Below are positions 60,230 to 64,000 of a DNA stretch of 64,000 bases, piece after piece; the first letter of the stretch is position 1; every line of letters starts with the position of its first letter. The notes below the pieces were generated by a model. That model saw only the letters and a program-made list of their open reading frames with translations. It was not told where the DNA came from and made no database searches. Made by a program: the position numbers and the translations under genes. Origin of the DNA: Microbacterium sp. zg-B185 (GTDB lineage Bacteria; Actinomycetota; Actinomycetes; Actinomycetales; Microbacteriaceae); assembly GCF_030246885.1 (NCBI RefSeq), contig NZ_CP126739.1, positions 186,001-250,000 on the forward strand, in the 5' to 3' direction.

Positions 60230-60850
60230 ATGCATGACCAACCGACGCTGCCAGGCCGCCCTCGAGCGAGCACACGATCAGCGATCTCTGCGACCGCCCT
60301 ACGGCTGTTCAGCACACATGGATTCGCCAGCACCACGGTCGAACAGATCGCAACCGCGGCCGGGATCAGCCGGTCCACATTTTTCAACTACTTCTCGTCC
60401 AAAGCGGAGACCATTTGGAACTGCCAGGAGCATCAGCTGGCGGCGCTCGAGACGGATCTGGCAACGGCCGACGATGGCGACCCGTTCGAGATCGCAACCC
60501 GAGCGGTCGTGGGCGTGGCTTCCGATGTCGGGCCGGTAGCGGCGGAGCCGACCCGATCCTACGGTGCTCTCATAGCGAGTTCGCCGACTCTCGCACTGGA
60601 GTCGGCAACCTGGCCAGCCCGACGCGCCGTCCTGGTCGGGCGATACATAGCACGACGATTGGGGCTGAGCGACGACGACCTCCTCGCTCAGTCGTACGCT
60701 CACGCGCTGAACGGCGCAATCAGCGCAGCGGCGATCAACTTCGGCAACTCACGAGGTCGCCGACTCAGCGACATCCTTGCCGAGTCGACGACCCCCGTAC
60801 AAGAAGGATTCTCGAACGCATGGCGCACCGCGCACCCGATCGGGGTCTAA
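60230..60850 (+). CDS. TetR-family regulator divergent from the peptide importer
   Basis: The protein of about 206 residues has a helix-turn-helix RSAISATALRLFSTHGFASTTVEQIATAAGISRSTFFNYFSSKAETIW and a helical ligand domain. It starts at ATG 60230 with GGAAGGAG 10 bases upstream; an in-frame GTG at 60221 and an ATG at 60179 are alternatives. Position and palindrome suggest that it controls the importer-LanC operon. The ligand is unknown. Confidence 0.82.
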   Translation: MHDQPTLPGRPRASTRSAISATALRLFSTHGFASTTVEQIATAAGISRSTFFNYFSSKAETIWNCQEHQLAALETDLATADDGDPFEIATRAVVGVASDVGPVAAEPTRSYGALIASSPTLALESATWPARRAVLVGRYIARRLGLSDDDLLAQSYAHALNGAISAAAINFGNSRGRRLSDILAESTTPVQEGFSNAWRTAHPIGV

Positions 60851-60973
60851 CGGTATCGCGGTCGTCGAGCTGCAGCAACGAGGAAATGCAGGTCCCCTTG
60901 TCGTTACTGGCGCGGTTTGGCTGAGCCTGCTCAGCTGGACACGGTGGGGCGGCGCGCAGACCGGTTCGGGGGG

Positions 60974-62029
60974 CTACCAGGGTTTGGCGACTTCGGCGTG
61001 TGTGAGCAGGATGCCCTCGGTCGTGCCCGCAGGAGCGCGTCCGATGCCGCACTCTGTGCCGACACCGAATCGCTCGACGAACTCGTACGCTGCGGCCGCG
61101 CGCCGCTGTGCGCCGGCCGTGCCATCCTCGCGGTGCACGAGACCGAGGTAGAGCTCGGTTTCCTCGGGCAGTTCGAGCGATGCGAGCGGGGCGAAGTACT
61201 CAGCGTCGTCTCGCTCGATCGGGACGGGCAGGTGCAGCCAGTCGATACGACGTGGGGATGCCGAGACCACGGCGTTCGCGAAGCGGACGAGGTTCGCGGC
61301 ATCCGCCGGCTGGGCGAAGTGCTGCTCGTTGGCGTCGCCATAGCAGAAGTGAAATCCGAGCTCGATATCTTCGGGGATGATGGCTGCCTGTTCCCCGGCT
61401 CGAGCAACCAGGCCCGCCCATACGTCCGCCCACCACGCGGTGACCGCGCCTCCGAAGTCTGGGCCGTAGCCCTTGGATTCGATGATCTGGAACTCCACAG
61501 CGACATCCCACTGGATCGCCAGGTCTTTATGAGGGATCGCGTCGACGATCTCTTCAATCTCCCGATACAGCGCGTCCCGGTACACGGGTTCAATCGCGGC
61601 CCTCTGGTCGGCGGGGAAGAAGCATCCCACGACCGCCGCAGGCGTCGGCACCGACACCTGGAAGCGCACGCCCTCGGCTACGACGCCCTCATCTCGCAGG
61701 CGGCGGAAGATCGCGTACGATTCCCGCGCCGCTGACGCGTAACCCAGGGGCGGCAACGCGATTGAGGCGGGGTCGATTCCGTCCGACACCCGGACGAATC
61801 GCGCGTCTACTGGGCCGAGCCAGATCGGCTCGTCGCCGACGCGTTCGATGCCCTCGGCCTGGCCGAGCACGTCGCCTTGGAACATGATCCAGTGGTAACG
61901 CTTGCCGACCTCGCCATCGGGAATGCGCTTGAGCTGCGGGCCGAGAACCTCGGCAGCGGTGCGGATAGTGGTCTCGGCGTCGTCGTAGTTGACGCTGCCC
62001 ACCAGAAGGGCGCCTTGTGGCTGTGTCAT
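60974..62029 (-). CDS. MetE/UROD-like protein of unknown function
   Basis: The 351-residue protein resembles the barrel domain of cobalamin-independent methionine synthase and uroporphyrinogen decarboxylase: GSVNYDDAETTIRTAAEVLGPQLKRIPDGEVGKRYHWIMFQ at the start, VQWD-like AIQWDVAVEF in the middle, GFHFCYGDANEQHF and DWLHLPVPIERDDAEYFAPL. It is shorter than MetE and lacks the MetE C-terminal zinc motif in recognisable form. His and Cys in FHFCYGD might bind a metal. It lies beside the TetR gene, on the importer strand. Perhaps thiol or methyl transfer chemistry linked to the imported compound; that is inference. Confidence 0.6.
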   Translation of the reverse strand: MTQPQGALLVGSVNYDDAETTIRTAAEVLGPQLKRIPDGEVGKRYHWIMFQGDVLGQAEGIERVGDEPIWLGPVDARFVRVSDGIDPASIALPPLGYASAARESYAIFRRLRDEGVVAEGVRFQVSVPTPAAVVGCFFPADQRAAIEPVYRDALYREIEEIVDAIPHKDLAIQWDVAVEFQIIESKGYGPDFGGAVTAWWADVWAGLVARAGEQAAIIPEDIELGFHFCYGDANEQHFAQPADAANLVRFANAVVSASPRRIDWLHLPVPIERDDAEYFAPLASLELPEETELYLGLVHREDGTAGAQRRAAAAYEFVERFGVGTECGIGRAPAGTTEGILLTHAEVAKPW

Positions 62030-62185
62030 TGATCATTCGCTTTCGATCACGCGGAGGTCTCGACTTCCGCTCATCAGGGGAAGTCGCAGCCAGTGCCCTC
62101 GATCGGGCGCGAGGCTTCGCGTCTGCCTGCGAACGAGCCCACACTCTCAGCCCCGAGCACCGTCGGCAAGCGCGAGGAAACGCCG

Positions 62186-62440
62186 CTTAACAATCGCGAC
62201 AACCCGGGTACAGATCGGCTCGACCCCGGCATCGCCGCGCTCGCGGAGGGCGACAACCACGCTGTCCGCTCGGCGATGGAGCGAGATACGGCGTCACCGC
62301 GGGTTCCGCGGGCTTGGCAGCGGAAGCACAGCTCCCCTGGGAGGAGGCATATGCGTGCCAACGGCTGGCCGAATCCCTCCTGCGCGGCGCGGGGGGTGCG
62401 CGTCGCCTCGGCGGTGCCCGCACCGCGATCCTTGGGTTAA
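62186..62440 (+). pseudogene. possible remnant of a TPR/LuxR-type regulator, cut by IS30
   Basis: A short stretch PGIAALAEGDNHAVRSAMERDTA in one frame and AAEAQLPWEEAYACQRLAESLLRGAGGARRLGGARTAIL in the next frame resemble the alpha-helical repeats of large LuxR regulators. The pieces stop exactly at the left inverted repeat of the IS30 element. The evidence is limited to pattern similarity. The 412-base gap holds nothing else I can recognise. Confidence 0.3.
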
Positions 62441-62441
62441 T

Positions 62442-63637
62442 GCGGTGGTTGCAACACCTCGAGAGATGGTGTGCTGTGGCGATGTATTCACTTCGTATTC
62501 GGCCTGACTTGCTCCAGGTGTTCTGGGTGGGGATGCAGGCGGGTGATTCTCTGACCGACGCGGTGCTCCCGCTCGGCGTCGATCGCAGGACCGGGGCGCG
62601 GATTCTGGTCGCTGCCGGCGGTGTCAGACCACGCCGCGGCCGTGATCTCAAGGGGCGGTGTTTGACGTTCGCCGACCGGGAAGAGATCGCGGTCCTGCGG
62701 GCGCCGGGGAACTCATTGCGGCAGATCGCGGCGGCGATCGGGAGAGCGGCATCGACAGTGTCGAGGGAGCTGTCCAGGAACACCGCCCGTGGGTCGGCGT
62801 ATCGTGCGAGGACCGCGCATGTCCTGGCGTATGAGCGTGCGTCGCGGCCGAAGCCAGCCAAGCTCCATGTGAACCTCGAGCTGCGTGCGAAGGTGGAGCG
62901 GGACCTTCGCAAGAAGTACTCGCCCGAGCAGATCTCGGGGCGCCTGAAACGGGAGTTCCCCGGCCGGGAGGAGATGCGGGTGTCGCCCGAGACGATCTAC
63001 CAGTCTCTCTACGTGCAGTCTCGGGGCGCGCTCAAGCAAGAGCTGACCAGGCATCTCCGGACCGGGAGGGCTTTGCGGAGCCCGTCGCGCAAGACCTGGC
63101 AGCGTAAGAACCGGATCCCGAACATGATCAACATCTCCGAGCGTCCCGCGCAGGCTAGCGACCGGGCCGTGCCGGGCAGCTGGGAGGGTGATCTGATCAT
63201 CGGGAAAGGCAACCTGTCAGCGATCGGCACGCTCGTCGAACGCTCCAGCAACTACACGATGCTGGTGGCCCTACCCGATGGATACAAGCCGGAGCAGGTC
63301 GCATCGGCGTTGACCCGGAAGATCCAGCAGCTTCCTGAGCAGCTGCGGGTCGCGTTGACCTGGGATCAGGGACCCGAGATGCGGGACTGGGAGAAAGTCC
63401 GCATCGACACCGGGATCGAGATCTTCTTCTGCGACCCGAAGTCGCCGTGGCAACGCGGCATCAACGAAAACACGAATGGGCTGCTGCGCCAATACTTCCC
63501 GAAAGGCACCGAGCTGGCCGGGTTCAGCGAGGAACACCTCGACGCCGTCGCCGCGGAACTGAACGACCGACCCCGCAAACGACTAGAGTTCCAAACCCCG
63601 ATCGAAGTCATCGGGAATGTCCTGTTGCAATGACCGC
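62442..63637 (+). mobile_element. IS30-family insertion sequence
   Basis: The inverted repeats GCGGTGGTTGCAACA (62442-62456) and TGTTGCAATGACCGC (63623-63637) match with two mismatches and enclose one transposase gene. The right repeat overlaps the end of the gene. No target duplication is clear; IS30 elements make only 2-3 bp ones. It lies at the end of the remnant of a helical-repeat gene. Confidence 0.8.
62482..63633 (+). CDS. IS30-family transposase
   Basis: The 383-residue protein has an N-terminal helix-turn-helix (LTFADREEIAVLRAPGNSLRQIAAAIGRAASTVSRELSRN), KKYSPEQISGRL, and the rve core with catalytic residues in WEGDLIIGKG, TWDQGPEM and INENTNGLLRQYFPKG. I choose the ATG at 62482 since it is the first good start inside the inverted repeat; the frame continues upstream into the remnant. 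All key residues are present, so it may be functional. Confidence 0.9.
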   Translation: MYSLRIRPDLLQVFWVGMQAGDSLTDAVLPLGVDRRTGARILVAAGGVRPRRGRDLKGRCLTFADREEIAVLRAPGNSLRQIAAAIGRAASTVSRELSRNTARGSAYRARTAHVLAYERASRPKPAKLHVNLELRAKVERDLRKKYSPEQISGRLKREFPGREEMRVSPETIYQSLYVQSRGALKQELTRHLRTGRALRSPSRKTWQRKNRIPNMINISERPAQASDRAVPGSWEGDLIIGKGNLSAIGTLVERSSNYTMLVALPDGYKPEQVASALTRKIQQLPEQLRVALTWDQGPEMRDWEKVRIDTGIEIFFCDPKSPWQRGINENTNGLLRQYFPKGTELAGFSEEHLDAVAAELNDRPRKRLEFQTPIEVIGNVLLQ

Positions 63638-63748
63638 CAGAATCCGCCGATCCCTTACCGGGCGCAGGAGACGAGATTGGTGACAATCGTCTCGATGAGC
63701 GGCCGTCAATTGGCCATTCCCATCCGCGCGCAGGTCTGGGCGGTCGGC

Positions 63749-64000
63749 CTAGTCGCAGCCTCGGCTGGCGAACGGGGATCGGTCCCTCAAACGAATCTCG
63801 ACTGACGCGGCTGATGGGAGACTCGGAGCCGCGAAGGATTGAGTGCGGCCGGCCAGCTCGCGCTTTAGCTCCGAGTCGTCGCCAGAACGAATCGTGGCTA
63901 GTGCCCTGACGGCGAGGTCTCCGAGTGGGGTGTAGTCATGCTGGAGCGCGATCTGGCGCAGGCGGCGGAGGCGCGGAACTTGAGCAAGGTCTCCGCTTGT
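63749..64000 (-). CDS. C-terminal part of an unknown protein (5' end outside window)
   Basis: An open frame of 83 codons runs from the window edge to a TAG at 63751-63749. It contains LAQVPRLRRLRQIALQHDYTPLGDLAVRALATIRSGDDSELKRELAGRTQSFA. The helical Arg/Leu-rich part could be a scaffold or regulatory domain. I do not recognise the family. The start lies beyond base 64000. Confidence 0.5.
   Translation of the reverse strand, partial: TSGDLAQVPRLRRLRQIALQHDYTPLGDLAVRALATIRSGDDSELKRELAGRTQSFAAPSLPSAASVEIRLRDRSPFASRGCD

Overview
The window reads as one contiguous piece of a high-GC actinobacterial chromosome, most likely from Microbacterium or a close relative in the Microbacteriaceae. This rests on the tilS-hpt-ftsH-folEPBK order, the DUF3180/PH-domain/DUF2520/lysS run, ClpC, an actinobacterial-type ArgA, GTG starts coupled by 4-base overlaps, and many genes with a TANNNT box 6-8 bases before the start codon (leaderless transcripts). 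The genus is an inference from gene order and style; no rRNA is present.

The first 42 kb look like core chromosome. 1-10.7 kb: tilS (3' end), hpt, ftsH, the complete folate block folE-folP-folB-folK, a DUF3180 membrane protein, two bacterial PH-domain membrane proteins, a DUF2520 Rossmann protein and lysS. 10.7-19.5 kb: a DUF4192 protein, a 63-residue membrane protein, cardiolipin synthase, a lipoprotein, a DUF2975-like pair with an XRE regulator, clpC and argA. 19.6-27.4 kb: phenylacetate degradation, with paaABCDE and an enoyl-CoA hydratase in one coupled operon, divergent paaI, paaZ and a TetR repressor of PaaR type; two similar TetR-type sites lie in the two divergent gaps. 28.6-35.6 kb: an ethanolamine-permease-like gene divergent from a glutamine synthetase-like ligase, gamma-glutamyl hydrolase, aldehyde dehydrogenase, SDR and GntR/FadR regulator; together these resemble a gamma-glutamylated ethanolamine/polyamine catabolic route. 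35.6-41.8 kb: an SseB-like protein, radA, lactate dehydrogenase, an MFS transporter, an SDR and a MarR regulator.

At 41.85 kb a tRNA-Ser(CGA) gene marks the start of accessory DNA. Beyond it lie a complete IS481-family element with a 15-bp target duplication, a tyrosine integrase, an excisionase-like HTH protein, ParA, an Arg-rich repeat protein, a small zinc-ribbon protein, a serine-recombinase homologue without its catalytic serine, and a zeta-toxin-like protein without its P-loop lysine. This is an integrative element at tRNA-Ser that shows decay. No second attachment site was found, so its far end may lie outside the window.

From 50.5 kb on the DNA is mixed and appears visibly less GC-rich: a PucR-type regulator, an HSL-family hydrolase, the wreck of a sortase-anchored HtaA-domain protein, and then the most unusual locus in the window, a five-gene, start-stop-coupled operon for a peptide-type ABC importer (solute-binding lipoprotein, two permeases, a fused double ATPase) ending in a LanC-like protein, with a divergent TetR regulator and a MetE/UROD-like protein next door. 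A coupled LanC-like protein and peptide importer suggests capture and processing of a modified or thiol-containing peptide. An IS30-family element and a truncated reverse-strand gene close the window.
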